The notes below the pieces were generated by a model. That model was not told where the DNA came from. It worked only from the letters and a program-made list of their open reading frames with translations, and searched no databases. A stretch of 64,000 nt of DNA from Mycobacterium florentinum (lineage in GTDB: Bacteria; Actinomycetota; Actinomycetes; Mycobacteriales; Mycobacteriaceae). The stretch covers positions 2,728,001 through 2,792,000 of the forward strand of contig NZ_AP022576.1 in the NCBI RefSeq assembly GCF_010730355.1. The letters run 5' to 3'. Shown in pieces: positions 1 to 15,384 of the stretch (its first letter is position 1; each line of letters opens with the position of its first letter). The translations under genes were made by a program, and so were the position numbers.

Positions 1-381
1 CGGCATCCGGGTGAACGCCGAGTACCGACCGGGGTGGTGATGGGCGTAGCTGCGGTAGGCACCGGCCATGACCAGCACCGCGTCGTCGCGGGCGCGCCCC
101 TCCCCGACCCGGTTCAGCATGGTGATGATGTCGTCGATGACCCGGATCCGCACCGCGCGACGCAGGTCCTCCAGGCTGTCCACGTGGTTGTAGAGCGACG
201 GCCCCTTGGTGCCCAACTGCGTCGCCAGCGCGTTGATGGTCAGCGAGTCCCAGCCTTCCCGGTCCAGGAACGTCAGTGCGCCATCGACGATGCCGTCGCG
301 GCTCAGCTTTCCCGGCCGGGACGGGGATCTGCCGCCACGTGGGCGGCCTGCCGCCGACGGCTGTTCCGGATGAACTGCCAT
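1..381 (-). CDS. TetR-family transcriptional regulator (3' end outside the window)
   Basis: The reading frame runs from an ATG at 381 to the window edge, giving the first 127 residues. After a basic, Pro/Arg/Gly-rich N-terminal arm (residues 1-30) comes a typical TetR helix-turn-helix: a helix beginning RDGIVDGAL, then LTINALATQLG and the recognition region TKGPSLYNHV. The C-terminal ligand domain begins but is cut off. By position next to two DUF3060 genes it corresponds to M. tuberculosis Rv0681. It is transcribed away from the DUF3060 genes, and a perfect inverted repeat lies in the shared upstream region, so self-regulation and control of the divergent pair are plausible. The ligand is unknown. 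Confidence 0.85.
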   Translation of the reverse strand, partial: MAVHPEQPSAAGRPRGGRSPSRPGKLSRDGIVDGALTFLDREGWDSLTINALATQLGTKGPSLYNHVDSLEDLRRAVRIRVIDDIITMLNRVGEGRARDDAVLVMAGAYRSYAHHHPGRYSAFTRMP

Positions 382-416
382 GGCGATCGCCCTTCGATTG
401 CGGTGACTAGGTGAAG

Positions 417-439
417 GTCAACTAATGACTCTAGTTGAC
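417..439. promoter_or_regulatory. Inverted repeat, candidate TetR operator
   Basis: GTCAACTA (417-424) and TAGTTGAC (432-439) are exact 8-bp inverted arms around a 7-bp spacer. The site lies 35 bp upstream of the TetR start and about 125 bp upstream of the divergent DUF3060 gene. Size and position suit a TetR dimer site; binding is inferred. Confidence 0.55.
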
Positions 440-564
440 AGAGTCGCCAATCTACTCGGACCGATCCGGGGCGGGTCGCGGTTGACTACGACGAAAATAT
501 TTGCCACCGAGCAGGCAAATACACGTAGGCTCAGTCCAGCAGATACCCGCCACAGACGTACCCA

Positions 565-948
565 GTGAAGGGGGCCGCGGTGCACTGGAGAGCCGTCGCC
601 GGGTCGCTTGCAACCTGTGTCATCGCGATTGCCGCTACGCCCGCGGCGCCGGCACACGCCAAGAACGGCGACACCCACGTCATCGGGCAAAACACCACGC
701 AGGTGGTGGACTGCAATGACGCAACCCTGATCGTCAACGGCACCGGGAACTACATCAACGCGCTGGGCAACTGCTGGGCGGTGACCGTGATGGGCTCGGG
801 CAACACGATCATCGCGGACTCGGTCACGCACGACATCACGGTGTACGGCTACGACCAGACCGTCTTCTTTCACAACGGCGCGCCGATCCTGTGGGATCGC
901 GGCCGGGAATTGGGCATGGTTAATCGGCTGCAGCAGGTGCCCGCCTGA
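565..948 (+). CDS. Secreted DUF3060 protein (Rv0680c-like)
   Basis: The protein has 127 residues and a GTG start; a second in-frame GTG at 580 is possible. Residues 1-32 form a signal peptide with a hydrophobic core and a likely cleavage after A-H-A. The mature part is the DUF3060 repeat pattern, with short strands carrying N-G-T-G-N and G-S-G-N-T turns, a small beta-solenoid-like fold. Two Cys (in VDCND and GNCWA) could form a disulfide once exported. The gene lies 29 bp before a second DUF3060 gene, the same pairing as Rv0680c-Rv0679c. The molecular function is unknown. Confidence 0.8.
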   Translation: MKGAAVHWRAVAGSLATCVIAIAATPAAPAHAKNGDTHVIGQNTTQVVDCNDATLIVNGTGNYINALGNCWAVTVMGSGNTIIADSVTHDITVYGYDQTVFFHNGAPILWDRGRELGMVNRLQQVPA

Positions 949-977
949 GGTGCAGTTTCGCTACCGAGGAGGGGATT

Positions 978-1451
978 ATGCGCGTCCACATCACTGACCA
1001 TCCGTCCAAGCTCGCGGTGCTCGCCCTCGCGGCGGTAGTGCTGGCCGGTTGCAGTTCGACCGCCAACCCGCCCGGGAACCCGAGCTCCACGACGAAGAGC
1101 AGCGCACCCACCACGACGACCGGCGCGGCGGCGCCGACGACGTCGGGTGGCGAAAGCACCACGGCGTCAGTCGAAATCGGGAACACGCTGAACTACGGAT
1201 CGATGGGGACGACGGCCACGCTCGACTGCGCCAGCGGCAAATCGCTGAACGTCGCCGGTTCCAACAACACCTTGACCGTCACCGGCAGCTGCGTGACGGT
1301 GAATGTCGGTGGCACCAACAACAAGATCACCATCGACAAGGTCGACACCCGCATCACGGTGCTGGGTCTCGACAACACCATCACTTACAAGGACGGCGAG
1401 CCGAAGGTGGACAACCTCGGCTCGGGTAACACCATCAACAAGGGCAGCTGA
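978..1451 (+). CDS. Thr-rich DUF3060 lipoprotein (Rv0679c-like)
   Basis: The 157-residue product begins with a lipoprotein signal: basic N-region, hydrophobic stretch and the lipobox L22-A-G-C25, so C25 should be lipidated after export. Residues 26-65 are a low-complexity Ser/Thr/Pro/Gly linker, and 66-157 are DUF3060 repeats with S-N-N-T, T-N-N-K and D-N-T turns. A GAGGAGGGG ribosome site sits just before the ATG. It probably shares a transcript with the DUF3060 gene ahead of it. It ends only 4 bp from the convergent echA5 gene, so mmpS5-mmpL5-Rv0678, which separate these genes in M. tuberculosis, are not here. An envelope location is likely; the role is unknown. Confidence 0.82.
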   Translation: MRVHITDHPSKLAVLALAAVVLAGCSSTANPPGNPSSTTKSSAPTTTTGAAAPTTSGGESTTASVEIGNTLNYGSMGTTATLDCASGKSLNVAGSNNTLTVTGSCVTVNVGGTNNKITIDKVDTRITVLGLDNTITYKDGEPKVDNLGSGNTINKGS

Positions 1452-1455
1452 GCGG

Positions 1456-2223
1456 CTAGCCGGCCGGTGCGCCGTGGCGGCCGGCGCCGGCCGCGAACCG
1501 CCCCGCCCCTTCGTTGGCCTCCGCGGCAACCTTCCAAATGCTGGCGAACTCTTGCTCGATTGCCGCCGATTCCGCCAACCCCCACTGCTGTAGCGCCGAA
1601 AGCCGGTCCGCCCGCAGGCACTGCTGGGGCAAGGCGGCCAATTCCGCGGCCAACTCCTCGGCCGCCTGTCGCGATTCGCCTTTGGGGACAACACGATTGG
1701 CCAGTCCCATCGCGAGTGCTTCGTCGGCTTTGACGCCGCGGCCGGTGAGGATCATGTCCATCGCCCGGCTCTGCCCGATCAGCCGCGGCAGCCGCACGGT
1801 GCCGCCGTCGATCAGCGGCACTCCCCAGCGGCGGCAGTACACACCGAACACGGCATCCTCCTCGGCCACCCGCAGGTCGCACCAGATGGCCAGCTCCAGA
1901 CCACCCGCGACGGCGAAGCCGCTCACCGCGGCAATCACGGGTTTGGACAACACCATTCGCGATGGGCCCATCGGGCCGGGACCGGTGGTGTGGATCGCGT
2001 TGGCCTCCGGCGTGCCGAAGGCCTTCAAATCCGCTCCCGCGCAGAAGGTTCCGCCGTCACCCCACAGCACGGCCACCGAGGCGGAATCGTCGCGGTCGAA
2101 TTCGTCGAACGCCTCATGCAGCGCCGCGGCCGTCGGGCCGTTGACGGCGTTACGCGCGCCCGGCCGGTTGAGGATCACCGTCGTCACCGGACCCTTACGC
2201 TCTACTCGCACCGGATCAGTCAT
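1456..2223 (-). CDS. echA5: Crotonase-family protein (enoyl-CoA hydratase-like)
   Basis: The 255-residue protein has the crotonase fold markers GGTFCAGADLKAF (CoA and oxyanion hole) and VAGGLELA. Of the two catalytic Glu residues of classical enoyl-CoA hydratase, the first is kept (GLELA). The second, normally in a PE(I/V) motif, is replaced by Cys in GVYCRRWG, so simple hydration is not certain. The ATG overlaps the PaaX-like stop codon by 4 bp (ATGA), indicating translational coupling as the last gene of the fadE8-echA4-paaX-echA5 operon. Order and length match M. tuberculosis echA5 (Rv0675). It should act on CoA esters in the cytoplasm. Confidence 0.85.
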   Translation of the reverse strand: MTDPVRVERKGPVTTVILNRPGARNAVNGPTAAALHEAFDEFDRDDSASVAVLWGDGGTFCAGADLKAFGTPEANAIHTTGPGPMGPSRMVLSKPVIAAVSGFAVAGGLELAIWCDLRVAEEDAVFGVYCRRWGVPLIDGGTVRLPRLIGQSRAMDMILTGRGVKADEALAMGLANRVVPKGESRQAAEELAAELAALPQQCLRADRLSALQQWGLAESAAIEQEFASIWKVAAEANEGAGRFAAGAGRHGAPAG

Positions 2224-2942
2224 CTCGCCTCCAGAAGTTGAGTTGCATCGCGCCGCTGCAGCAATTCGGTCGCGAAGTCGTGGTAGGCGCTGCGCAGCCC
2301 AGCGCCCGGCCAATCGCCGTGCAGCAGTTCGGCGGGCAGCATCGGGTCGGTGAGCAGGTGCCGCACTATCGCGGCAGCCACCACAAACCGGCCGGGAATG
2401 TCGCAGGCTTCGGCCATCTCGTCCAGCAACCGGCTTCCGTCCTTCACCCACGCCGGTAGATCCCACAGCTCGGCGACCAACTGCTCGGGCTCGTCGTCGC
2501 GCGCCTTGAGCACCCGTACCCGGTCGGCAACGTCGGGCTCCAGGTCGAGGTCGAGGTTGTCGGGCCGCATCCAGACACCCTCGCGCAGCTCACCGAAACG
2601 CTTGCGGTACAAGCTGGCTCGCTGCGCGGCCCGGGTGCGGGCATCGGTGCCCACACTGGTGACAATCACGACGTGCCAATCTCCGTGCCAGGCCCGGGTT
2701 CGTGGCCGCATCGCCTCGTCCTGACGGCCCTGGCGGGCCAGCAGCCGATCGGAGAGCCGATACCCGTCGGCGGAGCGGACCAGATCGCCGGCACTGACCA
2801 TTCGGGTCAGCGCGACCCGCAGCGTCGTCTCCTTGATCCCGAAATCGGCTGTCAGCCTGATCAAGTCGCTCGCGGTCGCCCAGGCGGGGTGAGCGCCGAG
2901 CAGCACGCTCAGCACCACGGACCGGGCCGTCATGTTCGGCAT
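2220..2942 (-). CDS. PaaX-family transcriptional regulator
   Basis: The 240-residue protein has a PaaX-type N-terminal winged helix (about residues 5-70, with FGIKETTLRVALTRMVSAG) followed by the PaaX C-terminal region (RTRAWHGDWHVVIV, YRKRFGELREGVWMRPDNL). PaaX repressors respond to aryl-CoA or acyl-CoA intermediates. Its place between two crotonase genes suggests it senses a product of this operon. The start lies 2 bp past the echA4 stop and its own stop overlaps echA5. An internal ATG at codon 4 is an alternative start. It corresponds to Rv0674. Confidence 0.85.
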   Translation of the reverse strand: MPNMTARSVVLSVLLGAHPAWATASDLIRLTADFGIKETTLRVALTRMVSAGDLVRSADGYRLSDRLLARQGRQDEAMRPRTRAWHGDWHVVIVTSVGTDARTRAAQRASLYRKRFGELREGVWMRPDNLDLDLEPDVADRVRVLKARDDEPEQLVAELWDLPAWVKDGSRLLDEMAEACDIPGRFVVAAAIVRHLLTDPMLPAELLHGDWPGAGLRSAYHDFATELLQRRDATQLLEAR

Positions 2943-2944
2943 GG

Positions 2945-3883
2945 CTACACTCCGGAGGTACGGCGGCCGTAGTCACCGAACGGCTCGTCGCGATGGCGGA
3001 CCGCTTCGCGGAAGCCGTGCTCGACGGAGTCGGCGACGAAGTCGTGGCCCTCTTGGGTGTGCCGGGCGACACCGTCGAACACCGTGCTGACCATCCGGCT
3101 GGTGGCCACACCCTGTTGCAGCAGAGCAGAATTCAGCGCAAGTTTGACCATGATCAGTTGATTGACCGGAACCGAGGCGATGCGCTGCACAAGGCGCTCG
3201 GTGCGCTCGTCGAGGTCTTTCGGGTCCGGCGCCTCGACGGCCAGCCCCCACTCGGCGGCCTGTGCGCCGGTGATCGAATCACCAGTGAACAGAAGACGTT
3301 TGGCGCGCTGATCACCGAGCCGGTGCGCCCACAGGCCGGCCGCCGGGACGCCCCACACCCGGGTGGGCGGGTAGCCGATCTTGGCGTCGGCGGCGGCGAT
3401 CACCTGGTCGGCATGCAGCGCGATGTCGGTGCCGCCGGCCACACAGTAGCCGTGGATTTTGACCACCGTCGGCTTGTCGGCGTGCATCAGGCTGGAAAAC
3501 CCGCGCACGAATCGGCTCATCATCTGATAGTCGATCATCGGGTCCCACGGGCGGTCCGGCAGGTGGTTGACGCCCTGGGTTTTTCCATCGAGCACGGTGC
3601 CTTGGTATGCCCCGGTGCCGCCTGCCGAGCCGGTGCGGTCGGCGTAGGCGGACAAGTCGAAGCCGGCGCAAAAGCCCTCGCCGCGACCGGATACCAGAAT
3701 GACGTGCACGTTCGGGTCGAGATCGGCACGCTCGACCAGCGCCGAGAGCTCCAGCGGGGTGTCCGCGACGATCGCGTTGCCCTTTTCCGGCCGGTTGAAG
3801 GTGATCCGCGCAACCCGGTCGGTGACCTCGTAGGTCATCGTTTTCAGATTGTCGAAGTCGACCGGCCTGATCGCATGAGTCAT
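2945..3883 (-). CDS. echA4: Crotonase-family protein lacking both classical catalytic Glu residues
   Basis: The ATG at 3883 gives 312 residues, the length of M. tuberculosis EchA4 (Rv0673). CoA-binding and oxyanion-hole segments are visible (GRGEGFCAGFDLSAY and GYCVAGGTDIALHAD). The first hydratase Glu is Asp (GGTDIAL) and the second is Pro (IGYPPTRVWG), so the enzyme is unlikely to be an ordinary enoyl-CoA hydratase; another crotonase reaction such as isomerisation or thioester chemistry is possible. It starts 8 bp after the fadE8 stop and is followed 2 bp later by paaX, within one transcript. Confidence 0.87.
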   Translation of the reverse strand: MTHAIRPVDFDNLKTMTYEVTDRVARITFNRPEKGNAIVADTPLELSALVERADLDPNVHVILVSGRGEGFCAGFDLSAYADRTGSAGGTGAYQGTVLDGKTQGVNHLPDRPWDPMIDYQMMSRFVRGFSSLMHADKPTVVKIHGYCVAGGTDIALHADQVIAAADAKIGYPPTRVWGVPAAGLWAHRLGDQRAKRLLFTGDSITGAQAAEWGLAVEAPDPKDLDERTERLVQRIASVPVNQLIMVKLALNSALLQQGVATSRMVSTVFDGVARHTQEGHDFVADSVEHGFREAVRHRDEPFGDYGRRTSGV

Positions 3884-3891
3884 GTTCTGGC

Positions 3892-5520
3892 TCAGCCCTT
3901 TACCAGCGACCGCTCCAGGATGGGGGCCAGATCCAGGCCGGCCGGCATGGTGCCGAACGCAGCACCCCACTGTCCGCCCAGCCTGGTCGCCAGGAATGCC
4001 TCGGCGACGGCCGGGTGGCCGTGGCGCACCAACAGCGAGCCCTGCAGGGCCAGGCAGATGTCCTCGGCAACCTTGCGCGCGCGGTACTGGATGGTGTCCA
4101 GATCGCTCAGGTCGTGCCGTAGTCGTTCGACATGGCCGCCCAGCCGCGGATCCTGGCGCGTGCTCCCATCCAGCTCGGCGAACAGCACCTCGACGCATTC
4201 GGGCCGAGTTGCCATGGCGCGCAAGGTATCCAGCGCGCTGACATTGCCGGAGCCTTCCCAGATCCCCATCAGCGGCGCCTCGCGGTACAGCCGCGGCATG
4301 CCGGACTCTTCGACATAGCCGTTGCCCCCCAGGCATTCCAGCGCTTCGGCGGCGTGCGGGGTGGAGCGCTTGCACACCCAGTACTTGCTGGCCGCCAGGC
4401 CGATGCGGCGCAGCAGCGCTTCCTTCTCGTCTCCGCGCAGCGCGGCATCGGTGGCACCGGCCATCCGCATCGCGACGATCGTGGCGGCCTCGGCCTCGAC
4501 GGCCAGGTCGGCGAGCACGTTGCGCATCAGCGGTTGGTCAATCAGGTAGGCGCCGAACGCTTTTCGGTGCTGGGCGTGATGGATGGCGCGGGTCAGCCCG
4601 GTACGCATGCTGGTGGCGCTGCCCAGGGTGCAGTCCAGGCGGGTGAGGTTGACCATCTCGATGATGGTCGGCACCCCGCGCCCCTCCTCGCCCACCAGCC
4701 AGGCGGTGGCGCCGTCGTATTCCACCTCGCTCGAGGCGTTGGCGTGGTTACCGAGCTTGTCCTTGAGACGCTGCAGGAACATCCGGTTGCGGGTGCCGTC
4801 GGGCAGGATGCGCGGCAGCATGAAGCACGACAATCCGCCGGGCGCCTGCGCGAGGACCAGGAAGATGTCGCACATCGGCGCCGAGGTGAACCATTTGTGA
4901 CCGACCAGGCTGTAGGTGCCGTCGCCGTTCGGGGTCGCCTGAGTGGTGCCGGCGCGCACGTCGGAGCCGCCCTGCTTCTCGGTCATCGACATGCCCGCGG
5001 TGATGCCGGCCTTCGTGGTGGCCAGCTTGAGTTCCGGGTCGTACTCGCGACTGGTCAGCAGTGGTTCGTATACAGCGGCCAGCTCGGGGTTGTAGCGCAG
5101 CGCCGGGACGACGGCATAAGTCATCGAGATCGGGCAGACGTGACCCGGCTCGACATTCCACGCCGAGGTCTTCGCGGCCCGCACCACATGCGCGCCCGGG
5201 CGATCGTCGGCCCACGGCGCCGCATGCATGCCGTGCGCAATCGCCGCGCGCATCAACTCGTGGTAGGCCGGGTCGAACTCGACCTCGTCGACCCGGTGCC
5301 CGGTGCGGTCATGGGTGTGCAGGATCGGCTGATTGCGGTCCGCGAGCTCACCCCAGCGCTGGGCCTCGTGACTGGCCGACAACGCCCCGACCGCGTGCAC
5401 CTCGTCCAGACCCCACTGCCCGCCCTCGCGGATCAGGGCCTCGACGAGCATCGGTGATGTCGCGGGGTTGTAGTTGTCCAGCGGCGGAACCTGGTTGGTG
5501 ACGACGTGCGTGTCCGACAT
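3892..5520 (-). CDS. fadE8: Acyl-CoA dehydrogenase (AidB-like)
   Basis: The 542-residue flavoprotein starts at the ATG of MSDTHVV, as in M. tuberculosis FadE8 (Rv0672). It has an AidB-type N-terminal extension (DNYNP), the flavin-binding stretch SMTEKQGGSDVRAG, the middle beta domain (LVGHKWFTSAPMCD) and the C-terminal helical domain with ECLGGNGYVEE. AidB-like enzymes are a divergent branch of acyl-CoA dehydrogenases, so the substrate cannot be given. It is the first gene of the echA4-paaX-echA5 operon. A TAATAT -10 box lies only 7 bp before the ATG, so the mRNA may be leaderless. An upstream in-frame start at 5553 is unlikely because it would lie before this promoter. Confidence 0.9.
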   Translation of the reverse strand: MSDTHVVTNQVPPLDNYNPATSPMLVEALIREGGQWGLDEVHAVGALSASHEAQRWGELADRNQPILHTHDRTGHRVDEVEFDPAYHELMRAAIAHGMHAAPWADDRPGAHVVRAAKTSAWNVEPGHVCPISMTYAVVPALRYNPELAAVYEPLLTSREYDPELKLATTKAGITAGMSMTEKQGGSDVRAGTTQATPNGDGTYSLVGHKWFTSAPMCDIFLVLAQAPGGLSCFMLPRILPDGTRNRMFLQRLKDKLGNHANASSEVEYDGATAWLVGEEGRGVPTIIEMVNLTRLDCTLGSATSMRTGLTRAIHHAQHRKAFGAYLIDQPLMRNVLADLAVEAEAATIVAMRMAGATDAALRGDEKEALLRRIGLAASKYWVCKRSTPHAAEALECLGGNGYVEESGMPRLYREAPLMGIWEGSGNVSALDTLRAMATRPECVEVLFAELDGSTRQDPRLGGHVERLRHDLSDLDTIQYRARKVAEDICLALQGSLLVRHGHPAVAEAFLATRLGGQWGAAFGTMPAGLDLAPILERSLVKG

Positions 5521-5527
5521 GCCACCC

Positions 5528-5566
5528 ATATTACAGTTTTTCAACAACTGCACAAGAGGTGTAATA
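5528..5566 (-). promoter_or_regulatory. fadE8 promoter inside an inverted repeat
   Basis: Reading toward fadE8, TTGTGC (5555-5550), a 16-bp spacer and TAATAT (5533-5528) form a sigma-A-type promoter. The start point is expected at or next to the ATG at 5520. The inverted arms TATTACA (5529-5535) and TGTAATA (5560-5566), 24 bp apart, bracket the promoter and could bind a repressor such as the PaaX-like protein of the operon. Confidence 0.5.
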
Positions 5567-5580
5567 CGCCGGTCCTGGGT

Positions 5581-6339
5581 TCAGGCGTTGGTGTTCTCCC
5601 GCAGGAACGCGATGTCGTCCTTGCGGCCCTCGTCGGAGGTTTCACAGATCACCGGCGCGTCCGCGGCCTTGACCGCCGCGACCAGCAATTCCGGATCGAT
5701 CTGTCCGGTGCCCAGATTGGCGTGGCGGTCGCGGCCCGAGCCCGCCTCGTCCTTGGAGTCGTTGCAGTGCACCAGATCGATCCGACCGGTGATGGCCTTG
5801 ATCCGATCGACGGCATTGACCAGCGCCTCACCGGCCGCCCAGGTGTGGCAGGTGTCCAGGCAGAAGCCAATTCCGCTGTCGCCGATGACATCCCACAGCC
5901 TGGCGATGGTGTCGAAGTGGCGGGCCATCGCGTGGTCGCCGCCCGCGGTGTTCTCCAGGTACACCGGCACGGTGGATTCCAGCTGATCGAGCGCCTTGCG
6001 CCAGCGTACGAAGCCCTCGTCGAGGTCATTGTCGTCGGCGACGTGGCCACCGTGCACGATGACCGCCGCGGCGCCGATCTCGGCGGCCGCATCGCAGGTC
6101 TGCTGCAGGATTTTGCGCGACGGGATCCGTACCCGGTTGTTCGCCGACGCGACATTGATCAGATAGGGCGCGTGCACGTAGATCGGCAGCGCCGCGGCCC
6201 TCAGCACGGCGGCGTCCTCACGGGGCTTGGGCGCCTTCCAACTCTGCGGGTTGCCGAGGAATATCTGTACTACGTCAGCGCCCTCGGCCTCCGCTGCGGC
6301 CAGCGGGTCTTGCGGACTGACGTGCGAACCGATCAGCAC
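5581..6339 (-). CDS. end: Endonuclease IV (AP endonuclease, Nfo)
   Basis: From the GTG at 6339 the protein has 252 residues, the length of M. tuberculosis End (Rv0670). It is a TIM-barrel AP endonuclease of base excision repair. Metal-site motifs are visible: [15 protein letters not shown] ([10 protein letters not shown]), [48 protein letters not shown] (shown in parts: HCNDS, RDRHAN) and CETSD. The longer frame to 6405 would read into a terminator hairpin, so the GTG is preferred. In M. tuberculosis lpqP lies between end and fadE8; here only 60 bp separate them. Confidence 0.92.
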   Translation of the reverse strand: MLIGSHVSPQDPLAAAEAEGADVVQIFLGNPQSWKAPKPREDAAVLRAAALPIYVHAPYLINVASANNRVRIPSRKILQQTCDAAAEIGAAAVIVHGGHVADDNDLDEGFVRWRKALDQLESTVPVYLENTAGGDHAMARHFDTIARLWDVIGDSGIGFCLDTCHTWAAGEALVNAVDRIKAITGRIDLVHCNDSKDEAGSGRDRHANLGTGQIDPELLVAAVKAADAPVICETSDEGRKDDIAFLRENTNA

Positions 6340-6384
6340 GTTGGCCAGTCTAGTGAGCGGCGCCGACGCGCCGCGAGTTACCGC

Positions 6385-6440
6385 GAGCAGACGCAAAAGC
6401 CCCACACACGCCGTGCGTGCGGGGGCTTTTGCGTCTGCTC
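6385..6440 (-). terminator. Rho-independent-type terminator after the DUF559 gene
   Basis: Arms 6385-6403 and 6422-6440 are a perfect 19-bp stem around an 18-nt loop, starting 8 bp after the DUF559 stop. The stem contains GCAAAAGCCCC. Bases 6390-6441 are almost identical to 7398-7449 (3 mismatches in 52). Confidence 0.8.
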
Positions 6441-6448
6441 GCCCGGGC

Positions 6449-7309
6449 CTAAAGGTGGCGGTTAATGCGCGCGATCAAGCCAAGCGGATCCAGTCTTATG
6501 TCGTTGACGGTCATTGGAATCACTGTCCACCCGCACTCCTGTAGGCGAGCGGTTTTGAGCCGATCGTGGACAAAAGCCTCGCGGCTCATGTGCCATTCGA
6601 TGCTGTCGTACTCGGCGATGACCATCGCATCCGGCCATGCGAAGTCGACGCGCCAGCACCTCCCGTAATGATCGACGATGCTGTACTGCAACTCCGGCAT
6701 ACGCAACCTATTGTCGACAAATACGAGCCTGGCCTCGCTCTCCATCGGCGACTCTGCGCGACCGTCGGCGTGGCCGGTCAACTCTCGAACCTTGACGATT
6801 CCGCGGCGGCCTTTGTGCTCACGGATGACGGCTTCCAGTTCCCCTCTGGTGCATGCGCCAACGTAGAGCGCCGCATCGAGCGTGGCTAGGGCACGCGGAC
6901 GCCGCAGCATCCGCGCGACTTCGATCACCGTCCACGCGGGTGCGGTCGCAAGACGACCTTCGACTCGTCTCAACGGTGCGCCGATTCGCTGATGCACCAT
7001 GACTCCGACTGACGGCCGCATTCGCACCCCGGGATCGAGAATGTGAACGCACGACACGCCTTCCGTATCGAATCCGTACAACGCTGCTGCCGTCCCCATG
7101 CACGCCACAATCGGCTGGCCGGCAACAAGATCGAGCGCTCCAAGTTTCATCAACACGTCGGGTTCGTGTAACGCATAGACTCCGCGGCATACCCGAACAA
7201 GCCTGCCCGCCTTGATCATTCCGGCGAGACGCTTGCGAGAGACCACGGTCAGGAGTTCGCGGGTCGTCGCCAACCCGCCACGGGCTACTAACACGCTTTC
7301 GATATCCAC
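6449..7309 (-). CDS. AbiEi-like winged-helix protein with DUF559 nuclease-like domain
   Basis: The 286-residue protein (GTG start) has an N-terminal AbiEi/type IV antitoxin-like winged helix (residues 1-50, [30 protein letters not shown]), a middle region, and a C-terminal DUF559/Vsr-like domain of the PD-(D/E)XK superfamily. Candidate catalytic residues are E190 or E192, D222 (VDFAW), E233-x-D235 (AEYDS), plus H240 and D249. Such proteins are common in actinobacteria; their function is not established and no partner toxin is adjacent. The gene sits alone between rpoC and end, bracketed by two near-identical terminators, where M. tuberculosis has a ceramidase gene, so it looks like a local insertion. 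Confidence 0.75.
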   Translation of the reverse strand: MDIESVLVARGGLATTRELLTVVSRKRLAGMIKAGRLVRVCRGVYALHEPDVLMKLGALDLVAGQPIVACMGTAAALYGFDTEGVSCVHILDPGVRMRPSVGVMVHQRIGAPLRRVEGRLATAPAWTVIEVARMLRRPRALATLDAALYVGACTRGELEAVIREHKGRRGIVKVRELTGHADGRAESPMESEARLVFVDNRLRMPELQYSIVDHYGRCWRVDFAWPDAMVIAEYDSIEWHMSREAFVHDRLKTARLQECGWTVIPMTVNDIRLDPLGLIARINRHL

Positions 7310-7397
7310 GCCAGCGACAATGCATCGCGGTCAGGGCCGAAAGTACTCATCCACCAACGCGTTGGGGATCAAGGCGCATCTATGGATATGGTGACAA

Positions 7398-7443
7398 GAC
7401 GCAAAAGCCCCCGACACGCCGTGCGTGCGGGGGCTTTTGCGTC
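7398..7443 (-). terminator. rpoBC operon terminator
   Basis: GACGCAAAAGCCCCC (7398-7412) pairs perfectly with 7429-7443 around a 16-nt loop, starting 15 bp after the rpoC stop. The 52-bp unit 7398-7449 recurs at 6390-6441 in the same orientation. Confidence 0.82.
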
Positions 7444-7458
7444 TGTTCGCGCTACTGA

Positions 7459-11433
<3,975 letters not shown>

Positions 11434-11454
11434 TTAGATACTTGAAAACGTTGG

Positions 11455-15015
<3,561 letters not shown>

Positions 15016-15145
15016 TTATGCCGGCGAACGAACTACCAAGCCTCACGCGCGCAACTAAATAGCTGAACCGCAGAAGGGGCTCAGGCTAAGACCACGGTGT
15101 CAGGTGGCGGGTGAGGTGGGCAGGAAGTAGCCAGCGCAACGTCCA

Positions 15146-15174
15146 ACAATAGCGCAGGCGCGCGCATTCCTCAA
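15146..15174 (-). promoter_or_regulatory. Candidate rpoB promoter
   Basis: TTGAGG (15174-15169), a 17-bp spacer and TATTGT (15151-15146) form a good sigma-A promoter reading toward rpoB, leaving an untranslated leader of about 200 nt. The gap between rpoB and mkl (14959-15384) has no convincing gene; apart from this promoter and the mkl terminator I see nothing definite in it. Confidence 0.6.
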
Positions 15175-15330
15175 CTACCCATCCGGGGAGCATCGGCGCT
15201 GGCTGGCATCTCGACTTTCCCGTAGGTACATGCTGCCCAACAGATTGGCCTGTGCGCGCCCGTTCGTCAAGAGGAAGGGGCGGCAAGTTGTCGCCGAATT
15301 CCTCTGTCCGCAGCTTGCGGCGCGCACCCC

Positions 15331-15368
15331 TAGACCCGTCGCCACTGCAAGCCGTGGCGACGGGTCTA
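15331..15368 (-). terminator. Hairpin terminator after mkl
   Basis: TAGACCCGTCGCCAC (15331-15345) pairs perfectly with 15354-15368 around an 8-nt loop, 16 bp past the mkl stop. There is no U-tract, as is common for mycobacterial terminators. Confidence 0.7.
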
Positions 15369-15384
15369 GGTCAGACGATTGCGG

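Noticed and set aside
6339..6405. Longer N-terminus for endonuclease IV starting at 6405
   Set aside because: It would run through the terminator hairpin, and the added residues are not part of the family; the GTG at 6339 gives the expected 252 residues.
6385..7449. Reading the two flanking hairpins as ends of a transposon
   Set aside because: No transposase, and each hairpin sits exactly where a terminator is expected. The repeat relation is kept as a finding without the transposon claim.
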